Of a DNA stretch of 64,000 nt, positions 23,198 through 34,584 are shown one piece after another. Both the position numbers and the translations under genes were made by a program. The notes beneath the pieces were generated by a model that saw only the letters and a program-made list of their open reading frames with translations, did no database searches and was not told the origin of the DNA. The first letter of the stretch is position 1; every line of letters starts with the position of its first letter. The stretch lies in NCBI GenBank assembly GCA_030077755.1, contig JAQJZZ010000020.1, positions 1,116,001 to 1,180,000 on the forward strand. The letters run 5' to 3'. The DNA comes from Filosporella fistucella. Taxonomy: Eukaryota; Ascomycota; Leotiomycetes; Helotiales.

Positions 23198-23543
23198 CTA
23201 ATTGACCAATCTCCAAAACCCCATTCCCACGAGTGTGAGTGCAATAGTGGTTATTCCTGTCTGTCGAGTCTTCATGCCGAATGGACTTTTGCTTTGGAGG
23301 ATCTTTGCTCGCTGGGCTTTGAGTTGAGAATGGCCTGAGACGTAGCTGTAGACACCTAGGCCCATGAATGCCGCAGCACCTAAAAAAAATGGATCAGCCT
23401 CAAGACGGGTACATCCTCTTGATGCTATGCATACCTGTAATTTTACATGGCATACAATCCTCGTACTTGTCCTGGGCTAGGACATCCTGGAGCTTCTCAG
23501 GACGGTCAAGCTCTTGGACTTGAGGAATTTTCGAGCCAACCAT
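23198..23543 (-). CDS. DMAC1/Dmo2-like mitochondrial membrane protein (DUF4536)
   Basis: Small two-exon gene: exons 23435-23543 and 23198-23379, 55-nt intron in phase 1, 96 residues. The conserved part reads DCMPCKITG, then, across the splice, GAAAFMGLGVYSY, followed by a short linker and a second hydrophobic helix (TTIALTLVGMGFW). This Cys-x2-Cys plus two-helix layout is that of the distal membrane-arm assembly complex 1-like domain, a mitochondrial inner-membrane family linked in animals to complex I assembly. Its fungal function is less clear. It is transcribed divergently from the AP-3 mu gene, with about 250 bp between the two ATGs. The join restores the motif exactly, which supports it. 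Confidence 0.85.
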
Positions 23544-23794
23544 TTCAAAATTTGAACCCTCCGCTCTTCAACTTCGAGTTTTGTTGCGGAGTGCGGACAA
23601 CTATGATGAGACCAAGCTGTCATGAGCTGAGCTGTTGCTGTTGATATTCTTGCGGCATGCGCGGCCGCACAACCGCATTTAATCTCACAATCACACCCCA
23701 CACCCCACACCTGCACCGTACCTCGATCCCCTCTATCAGACTGGCAATTCCCGGAACAAGCTATTGATGAATCGATAACACATAAGTATTAAAC

Positions 23795-25535
23795 ATGAGC
23801 GGGGCTATTGAAGCCTTGTACGTTTATGATGAGCACAAGTAACTTCCACGGTACAATGTGTCCTACTGAAGCTGATCAATTGTAGTCGTCCGTTGCTCAC
23901 CCACACGTACACCTCTCGACCTCTTACTGCCCCACAGCTCCTCCCCTTGTATCTCGCTCATTCAAATCCAAGACCAAGTCTCATATACCTGCCAAATACT
24001 TCTCCGCCGACCTTACTTTTCAGTCTTGTCCACTCCAATTTGCTGTTTCTCCTCACCTCCTCCACAGATATCGAGCCTCTGCTTGCCCTCGAGTTCCTCC
24101 ACCGAATTATAGATGTCTTAGAAGAATTTGTAGGGGCACCGCTACTGGCACATAGGGTGGAGAGCAGCTATGATGTTGTAGCACAGCTATTAAATGAGAT
24201 GTGTGATGCTGGCGCTGTCAGTACAACAGAGCCAAATGCCCTGAGAGACTTGGTGGTGGTAGAGGGGTGGATTGGGAAATTACTAGGAGGAATCAACATA
24301 CCCGGGTTGGTACCTATCTTTGCTGGATATATTCCGAAATACTGATTGTTAGCAGGAAACCGATGCTCTCCGCTTCCTCGAACTCGAATATGTCTGCCAT
24401 ATCTTCTACAGGGGCATTTGCGGCCAATACGCCAGCCCTTCCGTGGCGGCGAGCCAATGTACGACACACCTCGAACGAGTTGTATGTGGATCTGGTTGAG
24501 ACCCTTTCAGTCACTATTGCGCCTTCCGGTAAGCCTCTGGCTGCGTTCGCAAACGGCACCATTGCTTTTACGTCCAAGATATCCGGGGTGCCCGATCTTC
24601 TTTTAAACCTATCCACTCCTTCTGGGGCCCAAAATCTTAACAGTGTTATGGAACTCCCGGTCTTTCATCCCTGTGTACGATTGGGTAGATGGCGAGAAAA
24701 ACCTGGGGAATTGAGCTTTGTACCTCCTGATGGAAGATTTGTTTTGGCAGGGTATGGGGTCGATTTATTACCATTCCAGAGCGGAAAAGGACCTAGTAAT
24801 GCTTCGAACTTGAAATTACCTGTTAGTCTCGAGATAAAGACTGGTCTTGGTCCAATGGGGTCTGATTTCGACGTCAGACTCTTCATTGTCAAAGTTGCAG
24901 GACAAGGAAATTCTTCGATATCCGGCTCATCATCAAGGAGTAACAGCCGTGTTGGCCCGCGCGGTAATTCGGGATTTGGGGCCGGCTTAGGCGGTCAGGC
25001 TGGTACATCTTCAACTCCTGCACTTGAGGATCTTGTGGTCACAATTCCTCTGCCTGCAGATGTGAGAAATCTCTCCGAAGTTCGGGCTAGCCGTGGTGAT
25101 ACTACCTACAATCCGGGTGAGAGAAATCTCGAGTGGCACATACCCGCCAAAGAGGCAGTCGCTGGAGGCGCTACCCTAAGATGCACTGTTCTTGGACCTG
25201 TTGTAGATGATGAGGAATTCGAAGGGAATGGATTCCGGCTTGAGGGCAGTTATGACTACCACGAGGATACATACGAGACAGCATCTGGCAAGGGACCAGC
25301 TAATGATGCTTCACACGAACAGAAAGATGCGAAAAAGGTTGCCCAGAACAAGATTCTGATGCCCAGCTCTGCTATGATTAGCTTCTCTGTAAAAGGTTGG
25401 CTAGCATCTGGCATCAAGGTTGAAAGCCTAGTAATTGATACACGAAAAAGTCGCGGGCTCGGGGAAGGTGTGAAACCCTATAAAGGGGTTAAGTATCTTA
25501 CAGTCAGTAGGCGCGGTGTTGAGATCAGGTGCTAA
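23795..25535 (+). CDS. APM3: AP-3 adaptor complex subunit mu
   Basis: Cargo-binding medium subunit of AP-3, which sorts membrane proteins from the Golgi or endosome directly to the vacuole. Exons 23795-23838, 23886-24305 and 24356-25535 give 547 residues. The short first exon encodes MSGAIEALYVYDEH; the longin domain fills residues 1-155; a Ser/Asn linker follows; the mu-homology domain starts near PWRRANVRHTSNELY (about residue 180) and runs to the C-terminus, which ends in SRRGVEIRC. An insert rich in Ser, Gly and Asn (about 24915-25010) interrupts the mu-homology domain. Both introns are 47-50 nt, and the exon lengths fit the reading frame. Confidence 0.92.
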
Positions 25536-25985
25536 GCATTTCCAAATAGAAGATAATGGGGGCGTTGGTGGTTTTGAGCATTGCATGAGCGAAATAGTAC
25601 GAATTGCGCATCTATGCGCAGAGATGTCAAATGATACAAGGCCAGCAACCTTCCATTTTGTGACATTCCACGGCGTGTTATGTTCATATATTTTGGGCAA
25701 TTGGACGGATGCAGCATACACCATCTTGAGATATGATTTCGCTCTCGTGGCTAGTAGCCTGCTAAGACTTTTTTACATTTCTCATTCATTTTATTCGTCG
25801 TTCGACACATGACAAGTACCGCTTCGAGACGATGCGTTCAGGTGGCTACTCCGATCGAGCGACCTATTATATGTGGATATTGAATTAACGCCGCCGAAAT
25901 AGAGAATCCAGGATGATTTCTGATCTTGGACAAGATCTATTGTTATGTATTCAGGTTTTGCTGGTAATAATCTCAATGTCCCCGA
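25536..25985. other. Convergent intergenic spacer
   Basis: About 450 bp between the stops of AP-3 mu and the repeat-containing charged protein. Only short frames are present; I see nothing to annotate. Confidence 0.55.
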
Positions 25986-28678
25986 TCATATGCCCCCTCT
26001 GCGCTTCTTCTGTGCCCGTTCTTCCGCGGCAATTTCTTGCGGGGTCATTCTAGGAGCAGTTAGTCGAATCCCTCTATCATAAGATGGAGCATTAGTATCT
26101 CCGATAATATTCTTTTAGCTTACTGAACCATTCCTTCAAGATTTGTCCTCGCCATATTCCCAATCTTTCGGTCAAAGACGGTGTGTGGCAGCTCGTCTCT
26201 CTCGATTTCAGAAGGCGTCATTGGTTCCATTCCTTCAAGATGTGTTCTTCTATTGTCTCCAACCTTTCTTCTATATTCAGACACATTCTTTAGGTCTTTC
26301 ACTTGACCGGGTCGGAATGTAGGTTTAAAATTCCTAGCTTCCCTTTCCTTTCGCTCCCGTCGGTCCTGCTCTGCTATCTCTTGAGGTGTCATGGGAATCA
26401 TTCCCTCCAGATTGGACCGAGCATTGTCACCAATTCTCCTCTTTTGCTCCGTCACATACTTCTTGTCGTTCACTTGAGGTGGCGCAAACGTTGGCTTAAA
26501 TTCCATCTCCTCCTTAGCTCTCTTCTCCCACTTCTCCTGCTCCGAAATTTCAGCCGGTGTCATAGGAATCATACCCTCAAGATTCGTTCTGGCATTGTCA
26601 CCGAGCTTGCGATAATGCACAGTCACCTGTTGCTTGTCTTTTATTTGGGGTGGCGAAAACGTGGCCTTGAATTCTCTCGCTTTTCTCGCGTCACGCTCTT
26701 GCCTTTCCTGTTCTGCAATTTCTTCCTTGCTTAATGGAACCATCCCTTCAATATTAGTTCGAGCATTGTTCCCGATTTTTCGATTCTGCTTGGTGACATG
26801 GTCACTGTCTTTCACTTGAGCAGGGGAGAATGTAGGTTGAGCCTTTACAGCCACTTTTACTTTGCGCTGTTGCTTCTCAACATCTGTACTGATATCGGCG
26901 TTTGCTGGAGCCTGCCCCTTGATAATAGCCTTGGGATTCCCCTCAGTATGTTGATTCTGAAATTTCTTATGATCATCATCCCCAATGCTTAAGGCAATGG
27001 GTTGTAGCTTACCCTCTTCTCCTTTCTTTCTGATTGCGTCTCTTTCTTGCTTCTGAAGTACAACAATCTCCGATGGAGTCATCAGCACCAGGCCCTCCAG
27101 GTTCGTTCTTGCCATGTCACCAAGCTTTCTGCCCATCACCGTCTTTGGGTTTTTTGGATCTATGAAGTCTCCTGCTAGAGTTTTCAAATTCGCTGCTGTA
27201 AGAGCGCCACGAGTTTGAGCATTGGTCTTGACCTGTAAGACCTTAAAATCGCCACTTGGGACATCCTCTTGCTTTTCAATTCCGATGGGCCAGGCATCTG
27301 CTGAATCCCGTCGTTCTCTCCGCGCCTCGTCGTGCTTTTTGGCGACTCTTTCGGCCCGGTCTCTCTCCTCCCGGTCCTTTCTTGCCCTCTCTAAGCTCCC
27401 ATTTTTTATTTCTTCGGCCTGCTGTCTCTTAGCAGCCGCTGCCTTATCCTGACGTTCTCGAGATGCTGTCTTCCTAACGGGCTTCTCAAACTCTTTCTTT
27501 CGGAGTTTCTCTTTCTCTACAGCTTTAGCTCTCTCCGGACATTCTTTCGGCTGTTCTTTCTTGCGTTCACGAGATTTCGCGCTCTCAAGCTCCTTCGCCC
27601 GGAACCTCTCTTTCTCTGTGGCCTTCTCTTGGGAACGACTTCTCTTTGGTGATTTTTCGTCTTTTACTCCTACTTCTGCCATAAAGTTAGCTTGGTTTCT
27701 TTTTTCAACTGTTCGTTGTGAACCATCATCTCGCTCCCCCTTTTTCGCTGCAGTTTCGTGCTACCCACTTTGATTTTTCTTGCCGTTTGCGGCTATCTTG
27801 ACGTTATTGTCAACCATTTTTAAGTTTCTGGTTGCCCATTCTCTTTGCGCTTTCAGATGCGCTTCGTTCTCTTGGGCATTGATGCGTGCTCTTCTCTCGT
27901 TGTATGTCTTGACTGACTCTTGGTACTTACGTTCTTTTTCCTCCGTCTCCCGTTTTCTTTCCTCCTCCTTCTGCCTTCTCCGTTCTTCCGCTTCCCGCTT
28001 TTTCAATCCTTTTTCCCCAGCGTCCGATTCACCGATTTTCTTGTCCTTCTTTAATTTCCCATTCTTTTGTCCCATTTCAGGAGTAACTTCACCTCCTGCA
28101 AGGCGCTTTTGTGACTGGCTAGCACTTCTTGGCCTTGTTTGATATGTTTCTGCAACTGCAACTCGTCTTTCAGCGCTCTTGTTGTATGTCTCCTCGTCAC
28201 TTTTATGTCTGGGTAGATGCTCAGCGCTTTTACCATTCTTGTGTTTCTTTAATTTCTCATTTCTTGATTTCTTACCTCTTGCCCGCTGCGTCCAGTCTGG
28301 CGGAATGGCTGGAAGTTCATCCGTATTACCAGGCTTAGCTGTCTCTGAGTTGTGACCGCCAAGATGTGACCGGCGTTGTTTGATCTGTGGGGATTTGAGA
28401 GAATTGTGATAATGTCTTTCTTCTTTCCTGTTGGAAGAATGATCCTTACTCTTCCTATTAATATTGCTTTTGTTCTTTTCTCGTTTCTTGATCTCCCAAC
28501 TGCCGATGTTGAAAGCGAAACGTGTGGCACGGTGTGGTGGCTCTTCTTCCTTTAGATGCTGCAGCTCAGATCTTACAATATTCCGAATACTCTGCTCCTT
28601 CTTGTGTTCGTCCTTTGTGATGTCCTCTTTAGCCTTGTTTTCTTTGATGGCCGTTAAGATTGATTTGGTCGAATCCAT
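25986..28678 (-). CDS. Lys/Glu-rich coiled-coil protein with six copies of an unrecognised repeat
   Basis: I do not recognise this family. My model joins two adjacent open frames: exons 27769-28678, 27676-adjacent 26124-27675 and 25986-26049, 841 residues. The 93-nt intron has GTGGGT, a CTAAC branch and GCAG, in phase; otherwise two same-strand genes would be only 79 bp apart. The first half is charged coiled coil. The second half (about residues 485-841) has six units with core R[KR][LIV]G[DN]xxR[TS][NH][LI]EG[MLV]xxM[TS]PxEI, the best at ~58-residue spacing and introduced by F.PTF.P.QV.D. The last unit is split by the final intron, restoring MVQMTPQEIA. If the intron is not real, the downstream ATG at 27682 would start a second gene. 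Function unknown; a nuclear or cytoskeletal scaffold is possible but unproven. Confidence 0.7.
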
Positions 28679-29458
28679 AGTGTGCTCTTAACAGTGCAGA
28701 GCTAGGGACTGCGGTCCATCAAGAGCATTTCTGGAATTTGCTTGGAGTAGAAGGCAAGGTTGTTTGGGTTTTAATCTATTTTCAGATTTGGATGCATGAC
28801 TCATATATTAGCCCAAAATTCCTCGGCCTCGTTGAAGTTACCAGAATACAGCATTTCTTGAATCATCGCAACCGGCTTCAAACGAGTATGGTGATTCACA
28901 TATACTTTCACGGTTTCACCAGGATCTTCAACAAAATGAATAGAACATCACTGGCGTTCTATCTATGTCAGGTCCTCAATCCAAAGCGTTTTAGGAATTG
29001 ATGAGACACCTATTTCCTTTTGTGTATCACTACATTCATCTCATGTTACAATGACTCTTGCGTCTATTTTTAGTGCACACAGGCGATGAACAACACACAA
29101 ATGATCGTGTGCCTGCCAACACTGTGATACAGATAGCGCAGTGTTGTGACTTAGCTTCTCGACGTCTTGGAGGCTTGGATACGGCACGAAAATATTGTGC
29201 TTTCGATATTTGTGACAACTAGGTAAATACCATCCAGATCCTCGGCTAAATTCATATTTCATCAGAGAAGACAACAGCTTATTGGCAATCAATTAGTTCA
29301 GGTTTTGATAGAAGCTATTGTAAAACTATTTATTGCTGCTACGGATTATATCTGACCAGCCTGGTGCCTGAAAATATTTCCCAGCCTACTTACTGTCACC
29401 CACAAGCTCCCTTCAAATACCACCGGTCAACACAAAACTAGCTATTCAAATATAGCTA
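28679..29458. other. Intergenic spacer
   Basis: It contains the promoter of the repeat protein and the 3' end of the hypothetical gene. AT-rich, short frames only; nothing recognised. Confidence 0.5.
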
Positions 29459-30404
29459 TCAAAGCTTATTATTACACCAATACTTTCTTGATCTTCTCTT
29501 TGAGCTCGAATCTTTAGAGGAACAAGCCTCCTCTGGCAATTCCTCAGGTGCCTCAGACACAGGGATATCTGATTCAGAATCACACGCACCCGCAATTACA
29601 GAAGGCGATGGACGTGAAACATAGTGATCTTCTTTAGACTGTGATAATTTTTGTAGAAGTGGTCTGCTTCGGAGATAGTGCGTAGGCTTTTGACTGAGTC
29701 GGTTGGCTTGAGTGTTTCGAAGCCGCCCTTTGAAGCTCTGATGCATTTGGGCGAGCAACTGAAATGGCTTGATAGTTGTAATGGAAGTCTTGGATGCTGG
29801 TAGGAATGGATCTGCAATGATTGAAGGTGAGGGTCGTAATGATACACGAGTAGAGTAGTGAGGGCGATTGGTCACCGATGTGATTGAGCTCGGGTTTGGA
29901 ATCGGTGAGAAATTCGACTGAAGTGGTATGGTGGGCTCAGCAGAAGAAAGGTGAGTAGGGATTAAAGAACTTGTGGGCTGACGGGAGGATACATTCCCAG
30001 GTGCAACTCCCCTGTGCCGGACGAGGTTTAACAGACGAAGTAGCTGCTGACTTGAGGTGGGTACAGTATGAATTAAAGGACGAGAACGTGGGTCCTCGCG
30101 ACCATACACGCAACAGCCTATTCCCATAGGAAACCCATAGCTTGGAAACTGATTACAGTCATCGCGTGGAAAATTATGAAGAGATCGTGGAAAGTATTTG
30201 GTTTCCGATCTCTGTGAGATGGCGATCAATCTCCATAAGTACATGTTCAGTAGGGGCTACATGGACCTGCATATTGTGCAGACAAATTCTCCGCTTATCG
30301 ATATCACTTCGAAAGATTGGATCATGAACGTGGTTAACAAGTTCGTCGATTTCCTGACGGATATCATTCCGCTGTTGATCAGACAAGCCAACCCCGCCTG
30401 GCAT
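29459..30404 (-). CDS. Hypothetical protein, Ser/Pro-rich (2 exons)
   Basis: Not recognised. Exon 1 (30243-30404) encodes 54 residues beginning MPGGVGLSDQQRNDIRQEID, probably helical. A 94-nt intron in phase 0 (GTACTT ... TAATCAG) leads to exon 2 (29459-30148). The protein is 283 residues; the second part is rich in Ser, Pro, Thr and Arg with no Cys cluster or membrane segment, and ends in an acidic then basic tail. Without splicing, the first frame ends 22 codons beyond the donor, and the second frame has its own ATG, so two tiny genes cannot be excluded. It borders the gene-poor stretch, and could be lineage-specific or decaying. Confidence 0.45.
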
Positions 30405-32944
30405 GGCATTGTATTATGGGCTAAGCATATCTGTTGCGAGAGGATACTCTTTGTTGGCTGGTAAGTGGAAGAGTCGAATGGGAGATCATGATATTGACTT
30501 GAAGTTATTTGATGTTTGCAGTACAAATATGCGGTGGACTTGGGAGTGGAGTGGAGTGGAGCCTTAAATAGCATTTGAGTAGATCGAAACGTTTTAAGTA
30601 ATGATTCACAATTGGGTTCCTGCAAGCGAAATGTATAAATTTTCCTTTTTCATTGAATGGCTTAGACTAGAGATTCAGGGTGGATAGTCTATAGACTTCA
30701 AATTAAGCTCTAAAGCAGGTGTGAATAATAGGGACGAGAATAGAAGAGTGAGCGTTGAATGTAACGTTGGAATACCTTCCCTCAAAGACAATAATCCTAC
30801 ATGAGCACGACCCAAGTTGTTGCAATACTGACGAAGGTTTATCTGGGAATAGCTCTTGAGAAATAAAGTATGTACAAGTACCAAGCATTCAGCGATTTTG
30901 ATGAGGGAAGTCGTGAATGGCGCGCCGTTTTTGGGACACCCTACCTATATGACACTTGCTGGTATACGATTGTTGCCTATCTATGCACGTGCTTATCGCA
31001 AAGACACTAGAAAAGACTTTACAAGTGTTCTAGGAAAAAATACTGGTTTTAGCTTCGAGAACAGTGACACCCAAGGACACAGGCTCTGGATATTGACAAT
31101 TATTAATCTCCAAAAGCTAAAATTTAAATAACCTCAAATTGAATGGGCATGTATTCGTAAGCAAATGATACGTACAATTCCATGTCAACCTGTTGAATTG
31201 ACGCTGAAAATAATTTGACACTACACTCGAAGCAAAAAAGTGGGCGAGCATGGATGGAAGTATGCCACTTGGCAGTATAGATGATTATATTACTGATGTA
31301 GTAGTCAAATGTTCTGATCCTTCCCGGTCCGACACGATGGGGACGCAAATCAGGGAAAACATAGAGGGCAAGTAAATGAAAAGTAAAATGTACATATCCA
31401 GATGAATATGCTTGTCGAAAATCCAATTGTTATTGACGTCTGACAAACACCTTCTGCTGATCGTCTCATTCTTCAAGCCCGAGAACATGCCGTATATACG
31501 TGATCATGTCAATTCTTTTGAAATTGAGCCCGAGAGCACTCATGGATGCATTTTCATTAGGGACAATGGACACTTGACATAAAAAAGGCCTCGACGACAT
31601 GCAGTCCGTCCGGGCCGAGTCATATCATTAGCACCTTAGCACAAAAGAACCCCGCCGTTGTTCTGTATTAATTCGGTGCTTGTTTGAAATTTGGACGAAT
31701 GACCGATCTGGCAGAATATGGAGACTCGATACCTAGACAAAATCGTCTCTCTGCCTACGGAGGTAGATTTCCCCCCGAGCTAGAGGAGGATAAATCTGCA
31801 TTGCCGACACTGTCATCGAAAGAGATTGCATCAAAGACACTAAGGGTTATTGTACCGCATGAGATGGGAATATCGAATTGCGTTTATTTTTGACCTCGAA
31901 ATAACGAAGGAGATAGAAAATTTAGGGTATAGACATTTCCGAGGAAGATGGAGATGCAGATGCAGTGAAATTAAGATTTTCTTGGCACCGCGCTTTTTCT
32001 GCAGGGTCTGAGGGAGGTTACTGTAAGGCCGCGAGTTTGACGATGACGACGACGTCGACGTCTATATATCTATGTCAGAAGCTACCTTTATCATCAACAA
32101 AATCGAAAGGCTAAGAAACTCATTCGATCATGGCCAAATGCCTTATCGAGGGCCCAATCCGGAAAACCGGTCATATTTTTCGGCGATAGCAATGGAAGAT
32201 CCGAATTTCGAGATATACTGAAATTGTGGGGTAAGCAATATAAGTATAAGTACTCCAATAAGTCTAATCAGCTTTGTGTTGGAAAACCCCAAGAGTCCCA
32301 TTCCACGGTGTGTGTTTAGGTTGAATGTAATCAGAAAGGTGTCCCATACAAGCTTTCACAACGGCAATGGTCCATTAGCTAGATCCGCCGCACTTCTGGA
32401 GTGTAGCATAATAATACCGAACTGTTTTAGCTGCATCCAGGACCAAATTGTCAGCGTTTCTCGCCACCGGAGATATCGTACTACGGACAAGCTTCCGGTA
32501 TAGAGGGAGGACGGGATCAGGATCTCAGGCAGGAGCGGCAGTTGAATCCCCAATATTCCACCTTGGATTATGGAGTTCTGCCCAGTAGTGATGACATCCC
32601 CGCAATTAGGATCTCAATTAGCTGATTGCAACTGATAATTTCTAGCCTTAAGCGAGGCTTTCATTGCGAGTCTTCTACTATCACCTTGATCGGTCCTCTG
32701 AAAGAGCCATCCTCATTTGACATTGGCACTCGTGCAGTCGGGGAAAACCTCCACCTTTCCAGCCCCAGAAAATAGCAAAACAAGCCGATAATTTTTTCAG
32801 CATTACCACTCACTGATGCAATGCTCTTCTTGAGTAGATGCTTCGGTTTGTATGTATAGGGAGATATGGTCTCGCTCACCCTCAACTTCTATAGATATTT
32901 TGTGCAGCGTATTCACAGTCAATTCACCTCACGTATCATTAACG
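30405..32944. other. Gene-poor AT-rich stretch
   Basis: About 2.5 kb without a supportable gene. A 65-codon frame from an ATG at 31699 (with AYGGRFPPELEED) is the most protein-like piece, but it has no continuation or match I know. The stretch runs into the oxalate decarboxylase relic and may itself be eroded sequence. Confidence 0.5.
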
Positions 32945-34584
32945 ACGGGCAAATTTACCCTTCTGGCAGCCATTTGGATTGTTCCAACTATCCTGGCTGC
33001 CCCGGGTCCTCAAATTAGCTTTGGACAAAACACTGGCCCATCGGTGGTGTGAAACCACCTATTCCCACTGCAACAGCTGTATCGCAAGTGCCGTCTCTCT
33101 TATCTCTCTTCTCGATTTGTGGAGCCATGCTGGCACCGATAAATTATCTTCACCGGTGATACTGATTTGATGTCTCGCAGTGGCTCGCTCTACGGCACTG
33201 AGAACCTCTTAGGAGAAGTTGCACAACCGTCACCGATAACTGGTGGTGATTCTGCAATAGTGTCAAATTATCCTTTAGTTGTTGTGGGGCGGGGGCAAGA
33301 AGCAGATTCCAAACTTGCCTTATATCTTGATTTCAACAGCGTAAAGAATCCACAGCCTATTCGTGGTTCAGGTGGACAAACCGACCCAAGGCTAAGTAAT
33401 GGCTGCCTTAATCCTCATGAAAGTACGAGCTGACACCTTATAGGAACATATGAGTACGAAAAACTGAATCCCTTCCAGATGTGTTTGCTCCTCCAGGGGC
33501 TGATTCGGGAGCTGTGCCAAATGCTCAATGGTCACTAGGGCTCAGTCACAACAGGTTCGGAATTGGTAAACAATCCGGCTGGGCAAGACAGCAAAATGTG
33601 AATCAGCTACCAGCCAGTACGGAGTTCGCTGGTGTCGACAAGAGGCTTGCTCCACACGCTTACCGAGAGCTTCACTGGCATACGGCTAATGAGTGGTCTC
33701 TTATGTTGAAGGGGAGTGTCAGGCTGGCCGCTGTCGACGAAAACAGAGAGACGTTGACAGAAGATATTAGTGCTGGGATGTGTGGTTTTTTCCCCAGCTG
33801 GTGTGCCACATTCCTTTCAAGCATTAAACGAAGGTTGCGAGTTCCTCCTCATATTAAATGATGGCAGCTTCTCCGAGGATGCAACTTTCCTGGCCAGCGA
33901 ACTTTTCATGAGAAACCCAAAGGAGGTGATGTCCAAAAATCTTCAAACACCAATCTCAGCCTTGGCCAATATCCCCACAGATATTTTAATGGCACTCCAG
34001 GCCCCACAAACATCCCCGAGCAAATTAGAACCGGCCCAGCCGGGATTCTGCCTTTGAATGGATCGTATACTTATCACTTCTCTCAACAAGATCCCTATGT
34101 GGTTCCTGGAGGGGCGGTCAAAATCATTGATAGCACTACATTCCCAATCGCAAAAGATTTCGCTGCGGCACTGGTAACAATCCAGCCAGGTGCGATGCGT
34201 AAAATGCACTGGCATCTCACCTCAGACGAGTGGAGATATTTCCTTCAGGGATCGGCACGTATCACTGTGTATCTAGCACCCGATTCCTCAAACACGTTTG
34301 AATATACTGCTGGCGGTGTGGGGTATATTGCAGCTTCCAACTCTCAAAATACTGGGACAGAAGATTTGATCGTGCTGGAGGTGTTGAAGCATCCGAAGTT
34401 TACGGACATTAGCGTTGCGCAATGGCTCGCTCTCACTCCCAAGCAGGTGGTCAAGGACACCTTAGGGTTGACAGATGAGACCTTGGGTAATCTTCCCAAG
34501 CAGAAGACGTATATGAAGCCTGGAAATAGGAATATGACTGCGTTGGCCGCCAATCCGAACGACACAGCGGCGTATCCAGAATAA
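32945..34584 (+). pseudogene. Oxalate decarboxylase (bicupin), broken
   Basis: The gene once encoded a secreted manganese bicupin that turns oxalate into formate and CO2. Remnants in order: a signal-peptide-like segment (32951-33050), exon 33177-33395 (LYLDFNSVKNPQPIRG), then 33444-34584. The N-terminal cupin keeps HWHTANEW and, in another frame, GVPHSFQAL; the C-terminal cupin keeps HWHLTSDEW. The frame breaks near 33472, at 33775-33795 and at 33984-33987, all in short homopolymers. In the second cupin SNSQNTG stands where SNS-His-x-x-QNTG is normal: three residues including a metal-ligand His are gone. No ATG lies directly before the signal segment; the nearest in frame is 32852. The intron at 33396-33443 is still recognisable. 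Either a real pseudogene or partly sequencing error; the 9-nt in-frame loss favours decay. Confidence 0.8.

Noticed and set aside
26120..27682. A separate gene starting at the ATG at 27682
   Set aside because: The in-phase intron (GTGGGT, CTAAC, GCAG) and a gap of only 79 bp favour one longer gene, but this remains open.
31699..31893. 65-codon plus ORF with AYGGRFPPELEED
   Set aside because: It briefly resembles the tryptophan synthase beta N-terminus, but the rest does not match and no further exon was found.
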